From contig NZ_VWSH01000001.1 in assembly GCF_008629695.1 (NCBI RefSeq), positions 1-64,000 of the forward strand: a stretch of 64,000 nt of DNA, in the 5' to 3' direction. This DNA is from Taibaiella lutea. GTDB lineage: Bacteria; Bacteroidota; Bacteroidia; Chitinophagales; Chitinophagaceae. Under the pieces are notes generated by a model. It ran no database searches. It was given only the letters and a program-made list of their open reading frames with translations, and was not told the origin of the DNA. Both the position numbers and the translations under genes were made by a program. This document shows positions 53,936 to 62,751 of the stretch, in pieces. Numbering within the stretch: position 1 is the first letter of the stretch; each line of letters begins with the position of its first letter.

Positions 53936-56365
53936 ATGATTATTCGAAAATATCTGGGCGGTCTGTTAGTATTATCAGCTATCACTACAGCCAATGCACA
54001 AAGCTCCATACAAGGCAATGTTGCTTTAGAAGCTGCCACTACTCCTGCCGGACATTGCATGGTAGCATTGATGCGGATGCAAGACAGTCTGGAGATGCAG
54101 AAAGAGGAGACAAGCGAAAATGGAAACTTCCATTTTGATGCAATAGCCGATGGCAATTATTTTCTGCAAATAAACTACCCTTCCTTTTATAATTACACTT
54201 CCGCTATTATTACATTAAAGGACAGTACAAAAATTGCGCTGCCCGACATTGTATTACATCTGAAAACAACCTCCTTAAACGAGGTTTCAATAAATGCGTT
54301 AAAATCCGGGTTGTCATTTAAAGATGGCAAGATTATTTTATCTACTGCCAATAATCCTTTAGCATCGGGCAGCACAGTTATTGAGTTACTTAAAACTTTG
54401 CCGGGCGTGATATTGGACGCAGATAACAATATTACGGTTAATGCTAAAGCAGGCGTGCGCTTTATGATTAATGGCGTACTGCAACAAATCCCGGAAGCAC
54501 AAATGATGTTGCTGTTAAGTAACATGAGCACAGAATCTGTAGCTTCTCTTGAACTGATTAAAAACCCGCCAGCTAAGTACGATGCCGCCGGAACAGCAGG
54601 CCTGATTAATATTGTAACGAAGCAATCAAAGATTAAAGGATATAACGGCAGCATTATGACAAGCCTTGGCATGGGCAAACGTTTTGGCGGCGGCGCAAAT
54701 GCATCGCTCAATTTCAGATCAGATAAACTTAGCTTATTCAGCAATATAAGTTACCTGCGTCGTAACCCCTTAACTGATTTCAGCATGAACAGGACCATAG
54801 GTACTGCCAATGATTTGCAGTCTATCCGTACAACAGGCAGCGATAATACTCAACTACATTCCATTAATATAAATGCAGAGCTGGAATACGAACTAAGTCC
54901 CAAAACCATGATGAGCCTCAATTTCCGAACCTCACCGGGAAAAAGCTCCGATCATTTTTTAGCTGAAACAAATTTACATAACGCCCCTCTCCCCTATAAC
55001 CAAACGGACTTTACAACGGAAAACGTTGATAAATATAATAGTCCGTCAATTACTCTTTACGCCCGGCATTTATTTGATACCTCCGGCACTCAAGTCTCCT
55101 TTACAGCAGATTATACCAATTTCAGGTACAATGAATCCCGGGCTAATGAAAATGTGTTTTATGACAGCAATCATTCCGAAAGCTTACCCGACAAAGCCTA
55201 CAATAATTTAATGGATTTGAACTTTCAGGTATTTACACAGAAACTGGATTTCACCAAAACACTTTTCAATACATGGGTACTGGAATCGGGGTTGAAGTCG
55301 AGCTTTGTACAAAATAACAGCGACAACAACTTGTTGCGTAGCTATCCGGGAACAGACCAGTTTTATAATGACCCTGCGTTTTCAAGCATATACCGTTACA
55401 AAGAGCAAATTTTTGCAGGCTATGTAAATGCAATGAAATCGTTCGGAAACATTTCCCTGCAAGGCGGGCTGAGAGCAGAACAGACCTTAGTGAATGCTGT
55501 TAATAAAACAAATGAAGAAAAGCTGCATCGCAATTACTTCAACCTATTTCCAAGCATGAGCCTCGCCTATAAGCAAAGCGAAAAAAACAGTTTCCAATTT
55601 ACCTATAGCTATCGCATCGACAGGCCTGCTTACGATCAATTGAATCCTATCAGATTGTTTTTCAGCGAACTGAATTACGGAACGGGCAATTCCAATTTGT
55701 TACCGCAGTACAGTCATAACCTGACGTTGGATTACAACTACAATAACTTGCTGATCAGCAGCATCGGCCTTACTAAATACAGTAATAGTATATATCGTTA
55801 CACCTATTCCGATGAAGCGGCAGGCGTACAGATCGACACGATTGATAACCTTGCATCGCGCACCATTCTATCGTATAGCCTTACGTTTCAAAAACAATGG
55901 GGCAATGCGTTTAATCTACAGCTATCAGGTATGACAGCATTCTGCAATTCAAAAGGCGTCATTAATCAGACAAGTATTGACCAGCATTCATTGATGGGCT
56001 ATTTGTCTGCTAACAGCGATCTTTTATTACTGCAAAAAATGAGGCTTCAATTAAATGCGCGCTATTCTACACCATATATCGACGGCATTCAACATTATTC
56101 CCAAAGAGGCTCAGTAGATCTGGCATTGCAAAGAAGGTTCATGGCAGATAAACTGAATGTTGTGCTGGGAATTTACGATTTGCTCTACACCGATTATGGC
56201 AGTATAAAAAGCAATTTACCAAATCAGACTTATTATGAATATGCCAAGAATGATTCGAGAAGAGTGCGCCTGAACATTACTTACAGGTTTGGCAATATGC
56301 GCATCAACAGGCAATTCAACAATAAACAGGAAGAAGAAAACACACGTATTAAAAAGGTAGAATAA
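53936..56365 (+). CDS. Outer membrane beta-barrel family protein (TonB-receptor-like)
   Basis: 809 residues: signal peptide (ending ANAQ), a carboxypeptidase-regulatory-like beta domain (about 22-110), a plug-like segment (TVIELLKTLPGVILDADNNITVNAKAGVRFMINGVL to YDAAGTAGLINIVTK, about 145-225) and a large barrel of the OMP_b-brl_3 type ending in a basic tail after RVRLNITYRFGNMRI. Such proteins lack a clear TonB box, and some act in export or sensing. It is followed after 44 bases by an ABC transporter and a LytS/LytTR pair on the same strand, suggesting one functional unit. Confidence 0.83.
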   Translation: MIIRKYLGGLLVLSAITTANAQSSIQGNVALEAATTPAGHCMVALMRMQDSLEMQKEETSENGNFHFDAIADGNYFLQINYPSFYNYTSAIITLKDSTKIALPDIVLHLKTTSLNEVSINALKSGLSFKDGKIILSTANNPLASGSTVIELLKTLPGVILDADNNITVNAKAGVRFMINGVLQQIPEAQMMLLLSNMSTESVASLELIKNPPAKYDAAGTAGLINIVTKQSKIKGYNGSIMTSLGMGKRFGGGANASLNFRSDKLSLFSNISYLRRNPLTDFSMNRTIGTANDLQSIRTTGSDNTQLHSININAELEYELSPKTMMSLNFRTSPGKSSDHFLAETNLHNAPLPYNQTDFTTENVDKYNSPSITLYARHLFDTSGTQVSFTADYTNFRYNESRANENVFYDSNHSESLPDKAYNNLMDLNFQVFTQKLDFTKTLFNTWVLESGLKSSFVQNNSDNNLLRSYPGTDQFYNDPAFSSIYRYKEQIFAGYVNAMKSFGNISLQGGLRAEQTLVNAVNKTNEEKLHRNYFNLFPSMSLAYKQSEKNSFQFTYSYRIDRPAYDQLNPIRLFFSELNYGTGNSNLLPQYSHNLTLDYNYNNLLISSIGLTKYSNSIYRYTYSDEAAGVQIDTIDNLASRTILSYSLTFQKQWGNAFNLQLSGMTAFCNSKGVINQTSIDQHSLMGYLSANSDLLLLQKMRLQLNARYSTPYIDGIQHYSQRGSVDLALQRRFMADKLNVVLGIYDLLYTDYGSIKSNLPNQTYYEYAKNDSRRVRLNITYRFGNMRINRQFNNKQEEENTRIKKVE

Positions 56366-56409
56366 GTATCCATCGGTATTCCATTACATCAACTTAAATA
56401 AAAAAAATT

Positions 56410-57315
56410 ATGAATTGCATAGAGGCCAAAGCGCTTACGTACCATTTTTCTGAGGGCGAAGCTGTTTTAAATAATATCGACTTAAATATTCCCAATGGAT
56501 CAATTTACGGATTTTTAGGCGCCAATGGCGCAGGCAAGACAACAACCATGAAACTCCTGCTGGGCCTGCTTAAAAAGCAACAGGGCGACATCCGTATCTT
56601 CAATCAATCCTTGCATGAAAACAGACAAAACATATTAAGGAGAACGGGCACTTTCATTGAATCACCTTCTTTATACGGGCATTTAACTGCAGAGGAAAAC
56701 CTGAAGATATGGCGCAGGATATATCAATGTTCTGCATCAAATATAAAAGAAGTGCTGGAGCTTGTCGGGCTGAGTAGTACAGGAAAGAAAAAGACCGCCA
56801 AATTTTCCTTAGGGATGAAACAACGGCTGGGAATAGCGATAGCATTGCTTCATAAACCACAGTTATTGATACTGGACGAACCTACAAATGGCCTGGACCC
56901 TACCGGAATGATTGAAATCCGCGATTTACTGAAGCGGCTGAATAAAGAATCAGGCACAACCATTCTTATTTCGAGCCATTTGCTTAGTGAGGTTGAAAAA
57001 CTCGTTACCGATGTAGGGATCATTCATAAAGGCAATCTTTTATTTCAGGGAACCATGCAGGCATTACAGGCCAGGCAGCAACAGGCCACAAATATATCCA
57101 TCGATACAAATGACGGGCAACGGGCGCTTGAAATTGTCAGCCGCAATAATATAAAAGCAAGTTTGCAAAACGGACAGCTGATATTACCCGTAACAGAACG
57201 GGAAGTGATGTCGCGGCTTAATGAACAATTTGTAAACGAACAGATAGAAGTATATCAGATTAAGATAGTAAACAACGATTTGGAATCCATATTCATAGAC
57301 CTCACAAAAAACTAA
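56410..57315 (+). CDS. ABC transporter ATP-binding protein
   Basis: 301 residues. The nucleotide-binding domain has Walker A GANGAGKTT (about 37-45), the signature FSLGMKQRLGIA (about 133-144), Walker B LLILDEPTNGLD and the switch His in ILISSHLLSE. The C-terminal extension (about 215-301) resembles that of bacitracin/lantibiotic-type (BcrA-like) ATPases. It drives the membrane protein encoded three bases downstream. Export of a peptide antibiotic, or defence against one, is the family theme; the substrate here is unknown. Confidence 0.92.
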   Translation: MNCIEAKALTYHFSEGEAVLNNIDLNIPNGSIYGFLGANGAGKTTTMKLLLGLLKKQQGDIRIFNQSLHENRQNILRRTGTFIESPSLYGHLTAEENLKIWRRIYQCSASNIKEVLELVGLSSTGKKKTAKFSLGMKQRLGIAIALLHKPQLLILDEPTNGLDPTGMIEIRDLLKRLNKESGTTILISSHLLSEVEKLVTDVGIIHKGNLLFQGTMQALQARQQQATNISIDTNDGQRALEIVSRNNIKASLQNGQLILPVTEREVMSRLNEQFVNEQIEVYQIKIVNNDLESIFIDLTKN

Positions 57316-57318
57316 CAA

Positions 57319-58086
57319 ATGAACTTTATAAACAGTTTGCAAAGCGAATGGATGAAAACCAGAAGGAGTGCGGCTTCATGGCTATGCATTATCGGCGCTT
57401 CTTTTCTGCCGGTTTTGTTTATAGTATCTTTTTTAAAAGACCATAGCACTATTAACGATATACACGGGCAGCAGAATGTATGGAAAATATACTTCTTCCA
57501 GATATGGAGGTTTATGGCTATGGCTATTCTGCCATTCGGCGTAATACTTAGCAGCACTTTAATTGCGCAGATAGAATACAGGAATAACACATGGAAACAA
57601 TTGCATACAACACCGCAAAGCCTGACAACCATATTTACTGCCAAACTTTTGGCCATCATCTTAATGGTTGTTAAATTCTTTATTATTTTCAATATCGGCA
57701 TTCTGCTGTCCGCCATTATTCCAAGCCTGCTATTCCGGCACGGATTACCAACAGCAGCTTTCCCGTTTTATTTCTTCATGGAGATAAATCTGAAGATATT
57801 TATCAGTTGCTTACCGGTTATAGCTATACAGTTTCTGCTAAGCCTGCAATTCAAAAATTTCCTGATCCCTGTCGGCGTCGGGTTATTGCTACTGGTGGGT
57901 TCCATCATACTTATCTTTGGCTGGAAATATGCTTATCTCAGTCCTTATAGTTATACCATTTTATTAGTCACAGGAGATAAAACCAAACCCTTGCCTGTAA
58001 ACATCTATGCATTTTCAGCAGGCTATTTTATACTTGGCGTTGTTATTAGCTATTATCTCTATCTTAGTAAAAAGGATAAAAGCTAA
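57319..58086 (+). CDS. ABC-2 type permease
   Basis: 255 residues with six membrane helices, the first at about 22-43 (SWLCIIGASFLPVLFIVSFL) and the last near 232-250 (YFILGVVISYYLYLS). The N-terminus NFINSLQSEWMKTRRSAASW is the amphipathic lead typical of ABC-2 permeases of the lantibiotic-immunity kind. It forms the transporter with the ATPase gene just upstream (three-base gap). Confidence 0.85.
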   Translation: MNFINSLQSEWMKTRRSAASWLCIIGASFLPVLFIVSFLKDHSTINDIHGQQNVWKIYFFQIWRFMAMAILPFGVILSSTLIAQIEYRNNTWKQLHTTPQSLTTIFTAKLLAIILMVVKFFIIFNIGILLSAIIPSLLFRHGLPTAAFPFYFFMEINLKIFISCLPVIAIQFLLSLQFKNFLIPVGVGLLLLVGSIILIFGWKYAYLSPYSYTILLVTGDKTKPLPVNIYAFSAGYFILGVVISYYLYLSKKDKS

Positions 58087-58121
58087 GTTGTTAATTTTAA
58101 AATCTAAAACTGATCTGTAAG

Positions 58122-59168
58122 ATGAAAAAATGGGTTGTCATATTATTACATGCGGGGTATTGGTTTCTTTACCTTATGCTCATCGTATTGCTGACGGCTT
58201 TCATTTTTTCAACAGCCAAACATGTAGAGCCGCATAAAATCATATTCAACAATATGCTGGTCTTCATGTCGACATTTGCGGTATTGCCCGCTATTGCGGG
58301 ATTCTATATTTCCTATGCCATATTGTTCCCGCGCTTTTTATTCAGAAAGAAAATAGGTGCGTTGTTTGTATTTACCATATTGACTTCGCTTTTTTGCGGC
58401 GTGCTGGGCTGCTTTTGCTTAATGCTCAGCTATGACCATGCCATTTTCAATATAAGTTCCCAGGCATTTATACCCGTTTTAATTATAATTTCCATTAACG
58501 GATTGTTGAATGGCCTTGTTGCTATGGTTATGAAAGGATTTATAACCTGGTATGCCGATATTAAATGGAAAGAGGCATTGAGTAAAAAAAATCAGGAAAC
58601 GGAACTCGCATTGGTTAAATCGCAACTGAATCCGCACTTTCTTTTCAATACTATTAATAACATCGATATTCTTATCGGAGAAGATGCGGCAAAAGCATCT
58701 TTGTACCTGAATAAGCTTTCGGATATGATGCGTTTTATGCTCTATGAAACAAAAACCGAAACCATTCCGCTATTGAAAGAACTGACTTATATTGACAAAT
58801 ACATCGACCTTCAAAAGATCAGAACAGCTAATGCCAATTATGTTGAATATTCTGTACAAGGCGACCCTTCCGGCAAGGAAATAGCGCCCATGTTATTTAT
58901 TCCCTTTATTGAAAATGCCTTTAAACATGCCACACAAAAAAGAACAGGAAGCGCCATTGTTATAAAGATTGTTATAGAACCCAAACGTATTGATTTTTAC
59001 TGCGAAAATTCTTATTCCGTATCACCAACCGAAAAGCCGGAACAAGGCGGACTTGGAAACGAAATTATGCTTAAACGGATAGAGCTGCTTTATCCTGAAA
59101 ACCACACTTTGGAAATTGAAGACAAAGACCAGCAGTATAAAGTAAAACTAATACTTACGCAAAAATGA
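58122..59168 (+). CDS. LytS-type sensor histidine kinase
   Basis: 348 residues: four membrane helices (about 5-160) without a large outer domain, then the His-kinase core of the LytS/YehU group with KSQLNPHFLFNTINNIDIL (phosphorylated His) and MLFIPFIENAFKHA (N box). The small membrane sensor is of the intramembrane-sensing type, often coupled to ABC transporters. Its stop overlaps the start of the LytTR regulator gene by four bases (ATGA). Confidence 0.92.
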   Translation: MKKWVVILLHAGYWFLYLMLIVLLTAFIFSTAKHVEPHKIIFNNMLVFMSTFAVLPAIAGFYISYAILFPRFLFRKKIGALFVFTILTSLFCGVLGCFCLMLSYDHAIFNISSQAFIPVLIIISINGLLNGLVAMVMKGFITWYADIKWKEALSKKNQETELALVKSQLNPHFLFNTINNIDILIGEDAAKASLYLNKLSDMMRFMLYETKTETIPLLKELTYIDKYIDLQKIRTANANYVEYSVQGDPSGKEIAPMLFIPFIENAFKHATQKRTGSAIVIKIVIEPKRIDFYCENSYSVSPTEKPEQGGLGNEIMLKRIELLYPENHTLEIEDKDQQYKVKLILTQK

Positions 59169-59845
59169 TAAACTGCATAATCGTTGAAGATGAACCATTG
59201 GCACAGGTTCGTCTTCAAAATTATATAAAGAAGCTGCCATCATTGAATCTGTCAGAAACATTTGATAACGGCATGGATGCCCTTCTGTATCTTAAGTCAA
59301 ATGAAGTTGATCTTATGTTTCTGGATATAAATATCGGCGAGTTATCCGGCATTCAGCTGTTGGAAGCCACGGGTATAAAAAGCGGCGTGATACTTACTAC
59401 CGCCTATCATGAATATGCGCTGAAGGCTTACGATCTTAAAGTGGTGGATTACTTATTGAAGCCCTATACTTTCGAACGTTTTTTACAGGCAGTAGAAAGA
59501 GTAGAGGACATTGTGAAGAAAAGCGAACCGGTCAAAAACAAGTCATACATTTTTGTAAAAACAGAGTACCGGCTTGAGAAAATCCCCTTTTCAGACATCC
59601 TTTACATAGAAGGCATGCGGGATTACAGAAGAATTCATACTATCCATAAAAAGATAATGACTTTGCAGACTTTCAAGGAATTTGAATTGCAAATACCTTC
59701 AAATATTATTTGCAGAGTACACAAATCATTCATGGTTTCTGTCGATAAAATTGAAGCCATTGAGAAAGATAAAATCAAAATCCGGGAGAAGATTATACCC
59801 ATTTCAGAAATGTATAAAAAAGATTTCTTTAAGCTGATTCAATAG
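59165..59845 (+). CDS. LytTR response regulator
   Basis: 226 residues. The receiver is canonical (IVEDEPLAQ, phospho-acceptor in FLDINIGELSG, TTAYHEYAL and LLKPYTFERF). A LytTR DNA-binding domain (about 128-222) carries YIFVKTEYRLEKIPFSDILYIEGMRDYRRIHT and RVHKSFMVSVDKIE. It pairs with the LytS kinase (4-base overlap) and probably controls the upstream ABC transporter/barrel operon. It is followed by a 41-bp minisatellite. Confidence 0.94.
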   Translation: MINCIIVEDEPLAQVRLQNYIKKLPSLNLSETFDNGMDALLYLKSNEVDLMFLDINIGELSGIQLLEATGIKSGVILTTAYHEYALKAYDLKVVDYLLKPYTFERFLQAVERVEDIVKKSEPVKNKSYIFVKTEYRLEKIPFSDILYIEGMRDYRRIHTIHKKIMTLQTFKEFELQIPSNIICRVHKSFMVSVDKIEAIEKDKIKIREKIIPISEMYKKDFFKLIQ

Positions 59846-59935
59846 TTAAACTACGGACAAGTATCAGATATCAACAAACAATATCCGAATGTCTGCACGA
59901 ATGCCTGACTGAACAAATGAGCAAACGGCTGCGTT

Positions 59936-60180
59936 TCTTCCCGCTTAGAAGAAGGTATTGTTGTTAAACATTGGGTCCTTCTTGTTGAGAAGGAAGTATT
60001 GTTGTCAAACATTGTGCTCTTCTTGTTGAGAAGGAAGTATTGTTGTCAAACATTGTGCTCTTCTTGTTGAGAAGGAAGTATTGTTGTTAAACATTGTGCT
60101 CTTCTTGCTGAGAAGGGAGGATTGTTGTCAAACATTGTACTCTTCTTGCTGAGAAGAAGATATTGTTGTCAAACATTTGC
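59936..60180. repeat. 41-bp minisatellite, six units
   Basis: TATTGTTGTCAAACATTGTG recurs at 59956, 59997, 60038, 60079, 60120 and 60161, exactly 41 bases apart each time. Between copies lies TCTTCTTGTTGAGAAGGAAG, in which TCCTTCT/AGAAGGA pairs as a small hairpin. 41 is not a multiple of three and there are no variable spacers, so it is neither coding nor CRISPR. It fills most of the 431-base gap between the LytTR gene and the next gene. Confidence 0.9.
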
Positions 60181-60276
60181 CTGCCTGCGACACCGGTACA
60201 TCTGTAGTTGTGAGCTGTTAGTCAGAATATACCCACAGCACAAAAGTCATACTCCATGTTGGAACTACATTTATTC

Positions 60277-60603
60277 CTATTCCTGAACAAATTTTCTATA
60301 GAAAATAATTACGATAAAAAGCAATAAAGAGAAGAACAAATTTATCAAAGAGGGCATAATATCTAATGGTTTAATTGTGCTTTGATAAATATCCTTTGGA
60401 TTGATATAAACCATTACATCAACTTTCTCATAAGGAGCATCTTCATATGAAAATTTCTCTTTGTTTTGATAAAGAACTCCTTGATAAAAAAACTGGTATG
60501 TTACATAATCGGATGTGTCATAATTGACAGCAGTAACAGTTGAATGAGTAATAACCCCTTTAACCGTCTCCCAATGTTTTCTTTTATTGTATGACAAAAT
60601 CAA
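60277..60603 (-). CDS. DUF3592 domain membrane protein
   Basis: 108 residues starting at a TTG (60603). WETVKGVITHSTVTAV and YQFFYQGVLYQNKEKF followed by VMVYINPKD are the DUF3592 pattern, and the C-terminus is one membrane helix (LINLFFSLLLFIVIIFY). The start overlaps the stop of the upstream gene by four bases (TTGA), which supports this unusual start by translational coupling; no in-frame ATG exists before the conserved region. Function of DUF3592 is not known. Confidence 0.65.
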   Translation of the reverse strand: MILSYNKRKHWETVKGVITHSTVTAVNYDTSDYVTYQFFYQGVLYQNKEKFSYEDAPYEKVDVMVYINPKDIYQSTIKPLDIMPSLINLFFSLLLFIVIIFYRKFVQE

Positions 60604-60911
60604 ATTAATAGCAGCACTCTATTGACACCTTTGGAAGCATTGAAGTTCTTTGCGGCTATAGAATAGATAATAGAACTGTCTCCATTTGCTTTCTTTATAA
60701 AAAGTTTTAAGTAAAGATTTATCTCCCGTTCATTGTCTGAGATGAAGTATATATCCTGATATAAGTTGGCTCCATCTATATATACCCAGTCACAATGGAC
60801 TTTTGATATACCGATTATTGAAGCTGGCAAGTCTATTTGAGCATACATATACCCGCTATTGCCTGAAATGGCAATAAGGAACAATAGGATATAAGGAATT
60901 ACATTCTTCAT
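60600..60911 (-). CDS. Hypothetical secreted protein, 103 residues
   Basis: The ATG at 60911 opens a signal peptide (MKNVIPYILLFLIAISGNSGYMYAQ). The short mature part has beta strands (DWVYIDGANLYQDIYFI, NEREINLYLKLFIKK) and ends LLLI. I do not recognise the family. Its stop overlaps the TTG start of the DUF3592 gene by four bases, so both are one unit. Confidence 0.55.
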   Translation of the reverse strand: MKNVIPYILLFLIAISGNSGYMYAQIDLPASIIGISKVHCDWVYIDGANLYQDIYFISDNEREINLYLKLFIKKANGDSSIIYSIAAKNFNASKGVNRVLLLI

Positions 60912-61946
60912 TCAGTAATAAGGGTAGTTAAAACGTCATCCAAAACAGGCAAATTTTAAAAAATGCATAAAAAAGCAATTTTTAGCAATATCTAAACATA
61001 TTTTGAATAAAATAACAATACTTAAATTATTTAACAAAAGATTATCTATTCATTAAACATACTATTAAAATATTAAATGCAATAAGGGACACAATAATGA
61101 ATAGTTGTGTAAAACAAATAAAAATTATACTTATTGAACTGACAATCAAATAATTTTTCTTAAAAAAATACAATTTTATAGATTAAGAATCATCACTTTA
61201 TTCCTGTTTTAAAATAATTTAAGTAAAAAAAAATTAATTATACAATTTAAAATTAAAAAATGCATAAATTTTTTAATTAGCGTTGCACAACAATAGAGAT
61301 TTCAGAATGCATACTATAGTGCCACTCTACAATTATATAACATTGTTATATATGTCTTAAGGAAAGTAAAAACGCTTGATTTCTATAAATAATAATAGTG
61401 AAAGGTTAAAGAACCAAGGGCATAAAATAAGGACGTATTTATGTATGCCTTTTGTATTCCGCGTCACTTTATTTCATGTTCGAACAGAGCGCAGTAATGA
61501 ATGACAATAAGCCGGAGCTTGTTGCAAGAGCATTTAGGATTTACAATGGATTGCATTGAAGGATTCCAGCAAAAAGTCAGCTATTTAGCTTGAAACAGGA
61601 AGTAACAAATCAAGACTTATTATTATCGCTTCAATGTGGCTAGAATATCTTTCCGAAAAGAAATATTTGCAAATACATGCAAGACAAAAAAAAGGACAAG
61701 TTTAGATTTCTCTAACTTGTCCTTTTTGTGAACCCCTTGGTACAAAACTCTAATCATTTTATAGAAGATTTGAAATTGTTAGCGAGAATCAAATCAAACC
61801 CATAATCTACATTTGTAATAATTTTCTTTTTGTCGGATGATTTCTAATAAAGGTAACGTTCACGATTGTTCTCCGACTTTTGTAACACGGTCATTTTTCC
61901 TTGTCCAAATAATAGTAACAATGATGTTGCTATTATTATTATAAAA
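60912..61946. other. 1-kb AT-rich gene-free region
   Basis: No credible gene lies in these bases. The first 400 are very AT-rich with many A and T runs. Around 61497-61680 a frame opens with NDNKPELVARAFRIYNGLH but is interrupted repeatedly and matches nothing I know; it might be a decayed gene. A strong hairpin (61689-61727) stands isolated within it. The SDR gene follows. Confidence 0.6.
61689..61727. terminator. Isolated terminator-like hairpin
   Basis: AAAAAGGACAAGTT and AACTTGTCCTTTTT form a perfect 14-bp stem flanked by A and T runs on both strands. No intact gene ends next to it. Confidence 0.7.
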
Positions 61947-62696
61947 ATGGACAAATTAAAAAACAAAGTTGCCGTAATAACAGGCGGTAGCAGTGGGATT
62001 GGTCTGGCGACGGCCAAAGAATTTATCGCAAACGGTGCAAAAGTTGTAATTTTTGCCCGAGGCAAACAAGCCATCAGTGAAGCTGCAAGCGAACTTGGAC
62101 CAAATAGTTTTGCTGTACAAGGAGATGTTTGCAATCAATCAGATTTAGACAAATTATTCGATGAAACACAATCAAGATTTGGCAAAATTGACATCTTATT
62201 CGTAAATGCTGCACAAGCAAAACTGGCAACGATTGCAGAAACAACAGAAGCTTTTTTTGACGAAATGATAGATATAAATTTCAAAGGAGCTTACTTTACA
62301 CTTCAAAAAGCTATTCCTTATTTAAACAATAATGCATCTGTAGTCATTACAACATCCTGGTTAAATAGTATTGGTTTTGGCGGTAGCAGTTTACTAAGTG
62401 CCAGCAAAGCGGCTTTACGTTCTGTTGTCCGAGTTGCATCCGCCGAATTAGCGGAAAGGGGAATCAGAGTAAATGCCGTAAGCCCGGGAGCTATAGGAAC
62501 ACCACTTTGGGGGAAAATCGGTTTACCTGATGATGTATTAAAAGCGGCAGGTGAAGCTATTACAAATCAAATCCCGGTTAAACGTTGGGGACAACCGGAA
62601 GAAATTGCTAAAACAGTACTATTTCTTGCTTCTGATGATTCGTCCTATATTATTGGTAACGAATTGACAGTAGATGGAGGTTTAAGGCAAATTTAA
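61947..62696 (+). CDS. SDR family protein with altered catalytic site
   Basis: 249 residues from the ATG at 61947; a longer frame adds an unrelated 27-residue tail. The Rossmann motif TGGSSGIG (12-19) and the C-terminal RVNAVSPGAIGTPLWGK and GNELTVDGG are typical classical SDR features. The catalytic set is unusual: Ser137 and Lys154 are there, but the Tyr of YxxxK is Leu150 (LLSASK). It may be a weak enzyme or use another residue. An efficient terminator follows the stop (62707-62740). The neighbour is an ECF sigma factor gene. Confidence 0.82.
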   Translation: MDKLKNKVAVITGGSSGIGLATAKEFIANGAKVVIFARGKQAISEAASELGPNSFAVQGDVCNQSDLDKLFDETQSRFGKIDILFVNAAQAKLATIAETTEAFFDEMIDINFKGAYFTLQKAIPYLNNNASVVITTSWLNSIGFGGSSLLSASKAALRSVVRVASAELAERGIRVNAVSPGAIGTPLWGKIGLPDDVLKAAGEAITNQIPVKRWGQPEEIAKTVLFLASDDSSYIIGNELTVDGGLRQI

Positions 62697-62706
62697 GTTA
62701 TAAATT

Positions 62707-62740
62707 AACCAAAGCAAACTTAATGGTTTGCTTTGGTTTT
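62707..62740 (+). terminator. Terminator of the SDR gene
   Basis: AACCAAAGCAAAC and GTTTGCTTTGGTT form a 13-bp stem with a run of T, 11 bases after the stop at 62696. It isolates the SDR gene from the sigma factor gene starting at 62752. Confidence 0.88.
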
Positions 62741-62751
62741 ATTAAAAATAA

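Noticed and set aside
54193-54744. 183-codon minus-strand frame inside the barrel gene
   Set aside because: It is antisense to the plug region of a well-defined outer membrane protein and has the Leu/Ile/Ser-rich look of a shadow frame.
59936-60180. Possible CRISPR array
   Set aside because: The 41-base period is fully repetitive with no variable spacers and no cas genes nearby.
61844-62134. Minus-strand 96-codon frame over the SDR start
   Set aside because: It is antisense to the Rossmann motif of a clear SDR gene. Its frame continues after a stop as a short Asp/Phe-rich string, but nothing marks it as a real gene.
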